Assembly: GCA_903929425.1 (NCBI GenBank)
Contig: CAIYUO010000058.1
Span: 51,368-115,367 of the forward strand
Length of the DNA: 64,000 bases
DNA from: an uncultured Bacteroidota bacterium
GTDB lineage: Bacteria > Bacteroidota > Bacteroidia > Chitinophagales > Chitinophagaceae
Reading direction: 5' to 3'
This document shows, one piece after another, positions 9,740 to 19,370 of the stretch. A program made the position numbers and the translations under genes. A model generated the notes under the pieces. It was not told the DNA's origin. It did not search any database and saw only the letters and a list, made by a program, of their open reading frames with translations. Positions within the stretch are counted from its first letter, which is position 1. Every line of letters starts with the position of its first letter.

Positions 9740-11098
9740 TTATTTTTTAGTTTGAGCAAGTGTTAGTGCTGAACTAGTAGTGTAATATTTAGCTAACATA
9801 TTGGGTACTTCCCAATTAGGCATATTATTTTTATCCAAGTATCCTAAATAAGATTGCACCACTCTTGCAAAGTGTTCTTCATGATTTTCAATATATTTTG
9901 CCGGTATGGTTACCTTATAGCCTTCATTTGTTTTTTCAACACCTACGCCTTCAAAGTCCTTTTGCAATTTAGTTATACTAGCATTTAAAGCTTTTTCAAA
10001 TGCTGAATTATTATTGTTAGGTATGATATATAAAACTGGCTTAAAGGATTCATTTGGTCCTTGCTGAATTTTTAACGTGGCATTGGTCCCTCTCATATAA
10101 GAAGAATACATATCACCAGCACCATATTCAGATTTATAATTCCAAAGCGTAGTCGTTTTCACATACGTTCCTTTAAGTTGATATAAAATTTCACCATTAC
10201 AATAATATGGTAAAATTGAATCCTTAATGATTTGATTTTGCAAATAACTTGGGAATGATGTCGCTCGCGTTAATGAACTAAACTGACTCAACGTTAAATT
10301 AGTAGGCCAATGATTAGCATCAATGATTTTAATATCTTTTTTATAGTCAATCACCTGATTAGGAAAACAAACCCATTGCACTAAGTCCACCACATGCGTC
10401 ATTACATCCGCTATACCCTCACCCTGTTTTGTAATATCCATAAACCACTCAGGCCTAGTTAATACATTACCTGAAACAGTTTTATACAGCATGTGAACGT
10501 TTTTCTTTTCAATAGCTGGATGCTCCTTTGTGCCTTTTTCCAATTCACCAAACACTTGTGACTCCTGCGCAAATAGTCTTTGTAAAATAGAAGTGATTTC
10601 AAGTCGCTCCGTCATGATATCATACAACTGCAATTTGTTTTGCTTAGCAATCAAAAAGGATTTTTTTATTTTATCGAACCCTTTTGCATCAATTGCCATT
10701 GGCTTGTCAGCAAGCACATTAATTCCATTTTGAAGTGAGGTTAAAATATATTCCGATTTTAATTCATTGTTGCCTGATAGCATAACAACATTGGCTTTTT
10801 TATCAGCAATCATTTTTTTAAAAAAATCATCGCCCGTATACAAAACCTCTTTCCAATTGGTTGGATTTTCTTTTCTGTTATTATAATCAGTAATTCGCTT
10901 TAAGTGCATATCTAAGTCAGCACTTGGTTTTGCATAAACATACACTTCCGTGGAAACATTCGGGTACATGGTTTTTTGCACTAAAGCTGCATGAAAATGT
11001 CCAGGATCTAATGTCGCAATGGTATACAGCTTTGTTTTTTGTGCAAACATAAATGTAGAAAAAGTCACTAAAAAAAAGGATATCAAAAATCTTCTCAT
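9740..11098 (-). CDS. Gfo/Idh/MocA-like oxidoreductase with 'putative oxidoreductase C-terminal' type domain; Sec signal peptide
   Basis: MRRFLISFFLVTFSTFMFAQ signal; TIATLDPGHFHAALVQKTMYPNVS, VVMLSGNNELKSEYILTSLQNGINVLADKPMAID, EGIADVMTHVVDLVQWVCFPNQ. Confidence 0.85.
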   Translation of the reverse strand: MRRFLISFFLVTFSTFMFAQKTKLYTIATLDPGHFHAALVQKTMYPNVSTEVYVYAKPSADLDMHLKRITDYNNRKENPTNWKEVLYTGDDFFKKMIADKKANVVMLSGNNELKSEYILTSLQNGINVLADKPMAIDAKGFDKIKKSFLIAKQNKLQLYDIMTERLEITSILQRLFAQESQVFGELEKGTKEHPAIEKKNVHMLYKTVSGNVLTRPEWFMDITKQGEGIADVMTHVVDLVQWVCFPNQVIDYKKDIKIIDANHWPTNLTLSQFSSLTRATSFPSYLQNQIIKDSILPYYCNGEILYQLKGTYVKTTTLWNYKSEYGAGDMYSSYMRGTNATLKIQQGPNESFKPVLYIIPNNNNSAFEKALNASITKLQKDFEGVGVEKTNEGYKVTIPAKYIENHEEHFARVVQSYLGYLDKNNMPNWEVPNMLAKYYTTSSALTLAQTKK

Positions 11099-11111
11099 TA
11101 TTATTTATATT

Positions 11112-12560
11112 TTAAAAATCATACTTTTTTCTTCTAGCGCGAGACAATAAAGCAGTTGCTTCGGTGTCATTATTTTTAAAGGCTTCTTTTGCTGGATCCC
11201 AATAAACTTTTCGTTTTAATTTCATAGCGATATGGTGTAGCAAACAGGCACTACATGAGCGGTGGCCTACTTCAATTGGTGCAGCAAGTGGTGTTCCATT
11301 TTTAATGGCTTCCAACCAATTCACATGTTGTTCAGGGCTATCATATAAATGTACTTCCTTAGGTCCTATTAGGGATTGTAAAATTTTGGGATTACTTGCA
11401 TCAATTGGTTTAACGCCGTTGTTATCACTCACGGGATCAGTATCAGTAACACGATAATTTCCTCTGGTACACCATATCCATCCTTCAGTTCCAATAAATT
11501 TCACACCATTTGGTAATTCATTTGAAACAATCATATTTACTCCATTGGCATACAAGGCCTCTGTTCTAAATATTCCATGTACATCCCAAAGCCCTTTATA
11601 ATTCGGATCGTCAGTTGGAAAATTTGCATGCCCCCATATTTCAGTTGGCCCAGAATATTCCATATCCATACCCCAATGTGCAATGTCAATATGATGGGCT
11701 CCCCAACCCGTAATCATACCCGCACCAAATTGTTCCATTCTTAACCAACCTGGTCTTGAGCTAATTCCTTTTACCGAGGTATCATGTGAGTGAACACGAT
11801 CCTCAGTATAATATATTTCTGGAGTAGGACCTAACCAAGCATCATAATCTAAATTTTGAGGTGTTGGCATTTGTATTCTATTTCCACCACCTGGATCACC
11901 TGGCAAGCCTACTTCAACAGTTTTTAATTCTCCAATTCTTCCATTACGAACTAGCTCACATGCTTTTTTAAATTGTGGCCAAGGATTATTTCCTCTTTGC
12001 TGACTTCCTACTTGAAATAATCTTCCTGTTTTTTTAACCGCATTGCTTAAAATTCTTCCTTCCTCAATGGTCAACGAAGCGGGCTTTTGCAAATAAACAT
12101 CCTTACCTGCATTGACTGCATGTACACCCACAACTGCATGTTGATGATCGGGTAAACTAATGTGAACTGCATCAATATCTTTATTATTTAGTAGCTCTTT
12201 ATAATCGTTATATACTTTAATTTCCCAATCGGCTTTAATGCCACCATTCAATGCTGCTTGTTTTTCATAATTCAATTTAACAGCTGCTGGACCTGCATTG
12301 GCTCTGTCGCGGTCTACATCACATACTGCCATGATTCTTGCACCAGCAAATCGAGCAATCTCCGTCATATCATGGCCTGTGGATATACGACCACAACCAA
12401 TGGATGCAACATTTATAATATTACTAGGTGCGTATTTCCCCAACACGCGCGCTGGTACAATAGTTGGAAAATTTACGGCAATAGCAGTACCTAATGAGGC
12501 TTTTAATGTGCTTCCAATAAAGTTTCGTCGATCTACATTTTGTTGTGTTTGTTTTTTCAT
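11112..12560 (-). CDS. Gfo/Idh/MocA family oxidoreductase, Tat-type signal
   Basis: Tat-like VDRRNFIGSTLKASLGTAIA; NVASIGCGRISTGHDMTEIARFAGARIMAVCDVDRDRA, VHISLPDHQHAVVGVHAVNAGKDVYLQKPASLTIEEGR, GWGAHHIDIAHWGMD. Confidence 0.92.
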   Translation of the reverse strand: MKKQTQQNVDRRNFIGSTLKASLGTAIAVNFPTIVPARVLGKYAPSNIINVASIGCGRISTGHDMTEIARFAGARIMAVCDVDRDRANAGPAAVKLNYEKQAALNGGIKADWEIKVYNDYKELLNNKDIDAVHISLPDHQHAVVGVHAVNAGKDVYLQKPASLTIEEGRILSNAVKKTGRLFQVGSQQRGNNPWPQFKKACELVRNGRIGELKTVEVGLPGDPGGGNRIQMPTPQNLDYDAWLGPTPEIYYTEDRVHSHDTSVKGISSRPGWLRMEQFGAGMITGWGAHHIDIAHWGMDMEYSGPTEIWGHANFPTDDPNYKGLWDVHGIFRTEALYANGVNMIVSNELPNGVKFIGTEGWIWCTRGNYRVTDTDPVSDNNGVKPIDASNPKILQSLIGPKEVHLYDSPEQHVNWLEAIKNGTPLAAPIEVGHRSCSACLLHHIAMKLKRKVYWDPAKEAFKNNDTEATALLSRARRKKYDF

Positions 12561-12563
12561 AAA

Positions 12564-13721
12564 TTATTTTTTTATGATGAGTGGTTTTGCATTTTTTTGT
12601 GCAATCAATGCTAATTCAGTAGCTAAAAAACAATGTGCTTGCGACATAGCAGTTTCAGTTCTATTTAAAATATCATCAACTAATAAACGACCAAAGGGAA
12701 GTTCCTCGTTGTTGCAATCCATATATATCATTTCCTTATTATTGGCCATGTATAAGTGATTACCTCCTTTATGCCCTGAAAGAATATCGGTATTTTTTCT
12801 TACTTCAATATATCCCTCGGTTCCTAAAATGGTTAACCTACCATCACCCCATGTATCTAAGCCGTCTGGCGTAAACCAGTCCACCCTAACATAACCCGCT
12901 CCACCATTACCACTTAACATTACATCACCAAAATCTTCAAACAACGGATATTGAGGATAATGCACATTCCCTATTTGCGACATTAATACCTGGGCTTGTG
13001 TACTTCCTGTAAAATATAAATATTGATCAAACTGATGTGATCCAATATCAGTTATAATACCACCAAATCGTTTTTTATCAAAAAACCAGTCTGGTCTAGT
13101 AGGAATTTTCATTCTATGAGGTGCTAGATTTACGGTTTGGATCACTTGACCTATCGCCCCTTGTTTTATTAAATCACCTGCTTTAGTGGTGGCTTTATTT
13201 TCCAAACGTTCACTATACATAATCATGTAAATGCGTTTGGTTTGTTTTTGCACTCTTTTTACTTCCGCTAATTCCTCCAAGGTAATAATACCTGGCTTAT
13301 CCGTTAAGTAATCCTTGCCATTTTGCATTACTCGAATACCCAAGGAAGCACGTTCATCGGGAATGCCGGATGATAAAATAAGCTGAATGGTATTGTCTTC
13401 TAAAAGTGATTTTTCGTCTTTTGCTACTGGGCAATTAGGAAATGCTTTTGTAAACCCTGCTAAAAGTTCTGGTTCTTTTGCATAAACTCCCACTAATTCA
13501 CCTCCACCTCTAACAACTGCTCTAACCATACCATTAATATGATCATGGTTTATATTAATTACTGCGAAGCGAATTCGATTTGGCTGAAAATTTACTTTTT
13601 TTGGAAATAAGGAGGATTTAACTTCCTTTGCTCCTGCAAATAATGGCATCATCATCATGGCTCCGGAAGCTTTTGTTGCATTTTTTAAAAAAGATCGTCT
13701 GTGTTGGTTATTATAATTCAT
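12564..13721 (-). CDS. Gfo/Idh/MocA family oxidoreductase, Tat-type signal
   Basis: Tat-like NQHRRSFLKNATKASGAMMMMPLFAGA; LILSSGIPDERASLGIRVMQNGKDYLTDKPGIITLEEL, FGGIITDIGSHQFDQYLYFTG, LTILGTEGYIEVRKN. Confidence 0.9.
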   Translation of the reverse strand: MNYNNQHRRSFLKNATKASGAMMMMPLFAGAKEVKSSLFPKKVNFQPNRIRFAVININHDHINGMVRAVVRGGGELVGVYAKEPELLAGFTKAFPNCPVAKDEKSLLEDNTIQLILSSGIPDERASLGIRVMQNGKDYLTDKPGIITLEELAEVKRVQKQTKRIYMIMYSERLENKATTKAGDLIKQGAIGQVIQTVNLAPHRMKIPTRPDWFFDKKRFGGIITDIGSHQFDQYLYFTGSTQAQVLMSQIGNVHYPQYPLFEDFGDVMLSGNGGAGYVRVDWFTPDGLDTWGDGRLTILGTEGYIEVRKNTDILSGHKGGNHLYMANNKEMIYMDCNNEELPFGRLLVDDILNRTETAMSQAHCFLATELALIAQKNAKPLIIKK

Positions 13722-13762
13722 GCAACAATTTAAACATTATTTTGGATAAGAAATTACCATTC

Positions 13763-13800
13763 AAAAAAAATACGCAACAGAATTTTCTGTTGCGTATTTT
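13763..13800 (-). terminator. Rho-independent terminator after SusD 1
   Basis: AAAATACGCAACAGAA / TTCTGTTGCGTATTTT inverted repeat (13767-13782 with 13785-13800), followed on the minus strand by an 8-T run. Confidence 0.8.
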
Positions 13801-13825
13801 ATATATTAAACCCAATTTTTATCGA

Positions 13826-15829
13826 TTAATATCCAGGATTTTGCATTGCTTGTTTTTGTGTTGAAGTTAAACTCAACCCAGACGCTTGAATGCCATCCAA
13901 GAAATTTTGTGGTATTGGACGCAAAACATGAAAATCTTTGATATTTGCTGCACCTTCTGCATTGAAAGCTTTTACTCTTGAAACTAAAGTTTTAGTTCTA
14001 GCTAAGTCCTCCCAACGCACATATTCACCTGTAAGTTCACGTGAACGCTCATTTAATACTAATGCTAACATTCTATCATATGTACTAGATAAACCTAAAG
14101 TACTAATAACGAACTCATCTTGTGCTGGTAAAGTGGCAACATTCGTAATTGCTAAACTAGATGCAGCTGCAGTAGTAGCTGTTGCAATATTATTAGACTC
14201 GTAATATGAATTACCTGCATAAAATGAATTGCCTACACCTGGTGATTGTAATGAAGCTGATAATAAAGTGTTACCGCCATCCCAATAGCCATCTCTTTTT
14301 TCACCACTTGCAAATTTAGCACGTTCTCTTACTGCATTGATATAAGGTAATGCATCAGCATAACTGCCGGTACCTGCTTGCGCTAATCTAATTTTTGCTT
14401 CAGCAGCAATTAAATAAGTTTCAGCGGCTCTTGCCAATATAAAGTCTCTATGGCCTTGTACATCGTTTAAAGCATTTCTTGAACCATCAATGTGTTTACT
14501 CATTGACGGGAAACCTTGACCAACAGTTGTTGGATCGCTATAAAGTGCACCATCAGTTGTTTTACCATTTGGATAAGCAACATATGTTGTAGGAATGTCT
14601 CTTCCTGTTCCACGCGTATCTTTAACTAAGTTTGTACCTGCAGTACTTTTACTAATTTTAGTTAAGCTAAAACGAGTGTCGCCTGGCTGGTTAATAACAA
14701 ACATGATACCTAAATCACCTTGAACATTAGGGCTAACTGGCTTAGCAGCATTTAAAGCACTTTTTGTTCTAAATGATTTCCAAAAACGAGAATCGTTTAC
14801 CATATCATAAATACGATAATCATAGTATGTTGTTGCTAATCGACTGAATGGGCGATCACCTGTTAAGTCACGTGCCATTTGGTCTTGCACATCATATCTT
14901 GAAACAAAATATAAGTGTTGCGTACTACCTGTATTTTGCAATGTATTTACGTCATTTGTAAATTGAGCTGACAATATTAACTCAGGTAAACTTTCGTTAG
15001 CAGAGTTTTGGGCAGTAAATTTCCATAAATCGCCAAAATTTGAAGTTAATGGGTGTTTAGCAATAATCGCATCACATAATGGGGCAATTGCAGCTAGATC
15101 AGCAGCTTTTGTATCACCATTCCAAGAACTGTTAATTTCACTTGCTCTGCTTAATAAAGCTTTCGCTAAAAAGTGGTTAGCCGCATCTTGCGAAATTCTA
15201 GTTGGGCTACCAGTTGTCGGTAGTAAGCTTGCAGCTTTTGTGAAGTCAGCAATTACTTGAGCGTAAACTTCTTTTGCAGTTGCACGCGTAAACTCAGTTT
15301 TTACAGTATTAATTGGCGTTAATTGTAAAGGAACACCACCATATTGGCTTACCAACCTGAAGTAGTTAAACGCACGTAAAAAGTAACCTTCCCCTAACGC
15401 TGTATTTTTGATTGCAGTCGAAGTTGAAGTGCTCTTGGTTGCATTAGCTATTAACAAATTAGCATCCCCAACACCAGTAAACAATGCATCCCATTGATAG
15501 TTTGATAATGCAGTATTACTACCTGAAGCAACTACAGTTGGTCCGTATGTCGCATCATAGTTATTCCAAGGTGAGTTGGAAGGGTCACCACCAATATGAT
15601 ACTCATCCGTTCCATATTGTGTAGCACAATAAATCCACTCTCCGTTTAAAGGAACGTTAAAAACTTGATATTGTGTTCCAACAGACAACTGTTGAATACC
15701 TGCATCTGTTAAAAAGAAGTCGGTAGTTCTTGCAGTGGTTAGCGTTTCAGTTAAAAAATCCTTATTGCATGACGAAGTAAAAAATACTGCCGCAACAATT
15801 AAAAGCTTATTTAAAAAATTATTTTTCAT
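13826..15829 (-). CDS. SusD/RagB-family nutrient-binding outer-membrane lipoprotein
   Basis: Lipobox (VAAVFFTSSC); LGEGYFLRAFNYFRLVSQYGGVPL, EVYAQVIADFTKAASLLP, RAAETYLIAAEAKIRLAQAG, RSRELTGEYVRWEDLARTKTL. Confidence 0.96.
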   Translation of the reverse strand: MKNNFLNKLLIVAAVFFTSSCNKDFLTETLTTARTTDFFLTDAGIQQLSVGTQYQVFNVPLNGEWIYCATQYGTDEYHIGGDPSNSPWNNYDATYGPTVVASGSNTALSNYQWDALFTGVGDANLLIANATKSTSTSTAIKNTALGEGYFLRAFNYFRLVSQYGGVPLQLTPINTVKTEFTRATAKEVYAQVIADFTKAASLLPTTGSPTRISQDAANHFLAKALLSRASEINSSWNGDTKAADLAAIAPLCDAIIAKHPLTSNFGDLWKFTAQNSANESLPELILSAQFTNDVNTLQNTGSTQHLYFVSRYDVQDQMARDLTGDRPFSRLATTYYDYRIYDMVNDSRFWKSFRTKSALNAAKPVSPNVQGDLGIMFVINQPGDTRFSLTKISKSTAGTNLVKDTRGTGRDIPTTYVAYPNGKTTDGALYSDPTTVGQGFPSMSKHIDGSRNALNDVQGHRDFILARAAETYLIAAEAKIRLAQAGTGSYADALPYINAVRERAKFASGEKRDGYWDGGNTLLSASLQSPGVGNSFYAGNSYYESNNIATATTAAASSLAITNVATLPAQDEFVISTLGLSSTYDRMLALVLNERSRELTGEYVRWEDLARTKTLVSRVKAFNAEGAANIKDFHVLRPIPQNFLDGIQASGLSLTSTQKQAMQNPGY

Positions 15830-15849
15830 ATAATCTAAAGTTATTATTA

Positions 15850-18800
15850 TTAAAATGTTGCATTAATTCCAAGTGTAAAGCCTTTGTTCCAAGTTGGTCC
15901 AACTACGTCCATATCAAGATGCTTGATTTTTGAGAATAACATACCTGGATTTGAAACTTGTAAATATGCTTTCAAACTAGAAATTCCAGATTTAGTTCCC
16001 AATGATTTAGCATCAAAAGTATAGCCAAGTGAAATGTTTCTAACTTTCACGAAAGAGGCGTCCATGTAACCCAAAGCTGTGAAATAAGGATCACTAGTTG
16101 CACCACCCGCATTAAATACTGGCTTTTGATAATATGCACCTGGATTCAAAGGAGTATAGTAATCAATTACTCTTTGCATTGTTCTTGCTGCCTGACCTTC
16201 ACCACCTGTATTATATAAGTAGTTTAAACGGCTGTATATAAAAATAGAGAAATCCCAATTTTTATAATTTACAGCGTTTGTCATACCTAATACCCAACGT
16301 GGTCTTGTCCATCCAATAATTTGACGATCGTTATTTGGATCAATTTTATTATCCTTGTTCAAATCGGCAACTCTTACACTACCTGCAGTAAACGAATTTG
16401 AGGTGTAAGATTTAAATAAAGACGAATCGCCTGCTTGCCAAATACCTAATGCTTTGTAACCATAAATTACACCAATTGGTTGGTTAATGAACCAGTTATT
16501 ATTGATATCATCTTGCTTACCGTTTGACAAAGAAACAATATTTTCTTTCTGCCATCCTGCATTAAGTGTAGTTGACCATTGAATGTTTTTTTGCTGAACG
16601 TTAACTGTAGTTAAACTAATGTCAACCCCTTGGTTTGCTGTTTTACCAATATTAGCAAATGTTGTTGTGAAACCAGTTACTGTAGGGATTGATCTTTGCA
16701 TTAATAAATCAGTTGTTTTTGAAGTGTATGCATCAACAGATCCAGTTACTCTTCTTTTAAAGAATGCAAAGTCGATACCTGTATTAAATTGTGTTGTTTT
16801 TTCCCAACCTAAGTTTAAATTAGCCAATGTTGAATTAGGAATTGAACCCGCAACATTTGTACCACCATAGGCAATGAATAAAGAACTGATTGAACCTAAG
16901 GTTGAATAAGGATCAATTGCAGAGTTACCTGTAACACCTGCACCTATTCTTAATTTCAAGTCATCCACCCAATTAACTTTAAAGAATTTTTCTTTATTGA
17001 TTCTCCAAGCTAAGGCAGCTGAAGGGAACATTGAGAATTTTTTACCTTCCGCTAACTGAGAAGCACCGTCATTACGAACTGATGCTGTTAACACGTATCT
17101 GTCTTTATAGCTATAGTTTAATCTAGCCATATAAGACATTAATTGTTGTTGCACTAAATTCGAAGCAGTACTCAAACTACCCGTAACTGTACCACTTGTT
17201 AAAGCATTCCACTTTTGAGATTGTAATGGTACACCTAAACCAATGATACTATTAGTTTCTTTATCAAAAGCAGTTTGGCTCATTAATAAAGTTACCCCTA
17301 ATGTATGACTACCAAATGTTCTATCATAATAAACCAAGTTGTCTAAAGTATAAGAGAAATTCGTGTTTTTATATAAAGCAGCATAACTAGTGCTTCCTCC
17401 ATTTTGAACTGAATTTGCATCTACATACACTCCATTACGATAAAAAGAAATGTCTGGACCAAAATTTAAACGGTATTTTAAACCTTGTAAGAAAGGGACT
17501 AAGTTTCCAACATTCACTTGTGTGAATATGCTACCCATAGCACGCAAAGTAGCTCTTTGTTCTTGACTGTACTTCCACTCATCCACAACATTCTTAATTG
17601 CATTATCACCACCTGGGAATAAAATTCTATTTCCTAATGAATCATAAGGTAAAGCATAAGGATAAACACCTCTTGCAGACTCATATAACCCACTAGCTGG
17701 AGAACCAATTGTATTGATACCTGCACCATTTTGACCATATTCTTGCACACTATAAGTAGCACTAATATTGTTTCCAAATTGCAACCATTTTGTAGCATTA
17801 ATGTCAACACTTGCTTTCGCAGAATATCTTTTATATGATTGACCTTTAATAGAACCCGTGTTGTCTAAAAATCCAAATGAAGCATATCCCTTCATTTTAT
17901 CTGTACCACCACTTACGCTTAAAACGTGGTCAGTCGTAATGTTTTGTTTTGATACTAAACCTCTCCAATCAGTGTTAGCTACTTTTGAGCCATCCCATGT
18001 TCCAGATGCCCAACCATTTGCGATGTTTTTCCAAGCAGTTGGGTCAGCTGTTGCAGCGAATAATGTTCTATCATTTGCAATAGTAGGTTGATCTCCACTT
18101 GGATATTTGCTTATTCCAGTTTTATTATCTAAACCTGAATAGTAATAAGCCCATCTTTTATAAGTAATATAATCAGCGGAATTAAACATTTCAGTATTAT
18201 CTACAAGGTTATCAAGTCTAACTGAAGAGTTTAAACTCATTGTTATTTTGCCAGTTTTACCTTGCTTAGTCGTAATAATGATTACGCCATTTGCACCACG
18301 AGATCCATAGATCGCTGTTGCAGAGGCATCCTTCAATACATCGATTGTTTCAATGTCATTAGGATTTAAGTAATCAATACCCCCCGTAATTAAAGGAATA
18401 CCATCCACCACATATAGTGGAGAATTAGAGGCAGTCAAGGAACGTACACCACGAATATTGATACTTCCTACTTGACCTGGACGCTCATTTGATGAGATGT
18501 CCACACCAGCAACCTTACCTTGCATAGCTTCTACAGCATTGGCAACAGGTCTTGATCTAATATCGCTTTGACTAATTCCCGAAACGGCGCCGGTTACATC
18601 TTTTCTTTTTACAGTATTGTAACCCACTACCACCACTTCATCCAAGGCTTTAGATTCTGGTGTTAATGATACATTTACATTTAAACTTGTTTCACTAAAC
18701 GAAACTGTTTTTTCTTCATATCCTGTAAATGAAAAACGCAATTCCCCTTTTGAGGTAACTGTTAATTTAAATTTACCGGCAGCATCTGTCAATGATTTTG

Positions 18801-18978
18801 CGTTGCTATTAGTAGCAGCAACAACAACACCTTGAAGGGCTTCTCCTTTTTCATTTCTGACAGTTCCTTCAATCGAGCGAGAACTGCCCTTTTGTGCATA
18901 TACGTTTTGTTGGGTTAATCCAAGCATCATAACGCTTAAGAAAAACAAACGCATAAAAAACATACACTTTTTTTTCAT
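15850..18978 (-). CDS. SusC/RagA-family TonB-linked outer-membrane transporter
   Basis: Carboxypeptidase-like regulatory domain (IEGTVRNEKGEALQGVVVAATN), DEVVVVGYNTVKRKDVTGAVSGI TonB box/plug, IDVLKDASATAIYGSRGANGVIIITTKQGK, C-terminal beta-barrel. Confidence 0.97.
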   Translation of the reverse strand: MKKKCMFFMRLFFLSVMMLGLTQQNVYAQKGSSRSIEGTVRNEKGEALQGVVVAATNSNAKSLTDAAGKFKLTVTSKGELRFSFTGYEEKTVSFSETSLNVNVSLTPESKALDEVVVVGYNTVKRKDVTGAVSGISQSDIRSRPVANAVEAMQGKVAGVDISSNERPGQVGSINIRGVRSLTASNSPLYVVDGIPLITGGIDYLNPNDIETIDVLKDASATAIYGSRGANGVIIITTKQGKTGKITMSLNSSVRLDNLVDNTEMFNSADYITYKRWAYYYSGLDNKTGISKYPSGDQPTIANDRTLFAATADPTAWKNIANGWASGTWDGSKVANTDWRGLVSKQNITTDHVLSVSGGTDKMKGYASFGFLDNTGSIKGQSYKRYSAKASVDINATKWLQFGNNISATYSVQEYGQNGAGINTIGSPASGLYESARGVYPYALPYDSLGNRILFPGGDNAIKNVVDEWKYSQEQRATLRAMGSIFTQVNVGNLVPFLQGLKYRLNFGPDISFYRNGVYVDANSVQNGGSTSYAALYKNTNFSYTLDNLVYYDRTFGSHTLGVTLLMSQTAFDKETNSIIGLGVPLQSQKWNALTSGTVTGSLSTASNLVQQQLMSYMARLNYSYKDRYVLTASVRNDGASQLAEGKKFSMFPSAALAWRINKEKFFKVNWVDDLKLRIGAGVTGNSAIDPYSTLGSISSLFIAYGGTNVAGSIPNSTLANLNLGWEKTTQFNTGIDFAFFKRRVTGSVDAYTSKTTDLLMQRSIPTVTGFTTTFANIGKTANQGVDISLTTVNVQQKNIQWSTTLNAGWQKENIVSLSNGKQDDINNNWFINQPIGVIYGYKALGIWQAGDSSLFKSYTSNSFTAGSVRVADLNKDNKIDPNNDRQIIGWTRPRWVLGMTNAVNYKNWDFSIFIYSRLNYLYNTGGEGQAARTMQRVIDYYTPLNPGAYYQKPVFNAGGATSDPYFTALGYMDASFVKVRNISLGYTFDAKSLGTKSGISSLKAYLQVSNPGMLFSKIKHLDMDVVGPTWNKGFTLGINATF

Positions 18979-19082
18979 GTGGCAATGGTTTTTTAATATC
19001 TAATAATAAACTTTTGTTTAATTAATGATTTGCAGGCAAACACATTTTGTAAAATCACTTAATGAAATTAGCAAGCATATCA

Positions 19083-19094
19083 ATAATCGATTAT
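19083..19094. promoter_or_regulatory. 12-bp perfect palindrome ATAATCGATTAT upstream of SusC 1
   Basis: Direct reading; CG-centred palindrome about 105 bp upstream of the SusC start, with a related TAATCGTTTGCA at 19149-19160. Confidence 0.4.
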
Positions 19095-19280
19095 GAATAT
19101 ACGGTGTTAACTAGACATATATTATCAATTTATTAACAATTATTTACGTAATCGTTTGCACCCAAAATAGGGCGCTTTTCGCAAAGGGTGTTAAAGGACC
19201 TGAAAATTCCATAAAACCCTTTATCCTATTATATTACACGTGATTTTGTTTACCCTAAAATCAACTGTATTATTTCAGGA

Positions 19281-19330
19281 CAGTACATAACAGTGCAATA
19301 CAGTTTTTTAACAGTTTTTAAGCAGTTTTT
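19281..19330. repeat. Five CAGT units phased every 10-11 bp with phased T-tracts
   Basis: CAGT starts at 19281, 19291, 19301, 19312 and 19323; T-tracts follow the last three units. Confidence 0.7.
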
Positions 19331-19370
19331 AGCAATCTGCCAAACATTGAACCGATTCAATAAATCGAAA

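Noticed and set aside
12298-12759. 153-aa plus-strand ORF spanning two Gfo/Idh/MocA genes
   Set aside because: Overlaps the antisense of two confident CDSs and their 3-bp junction; the translation resembles no protein.
19191-19340. CRISPR-like or satellite repeat at the phased CAGT region
   Set aside because: The repeated unit is only 4 bp within 10-11 bp phasing and there are no unique spacers; better read as a regulatory/curvature element.
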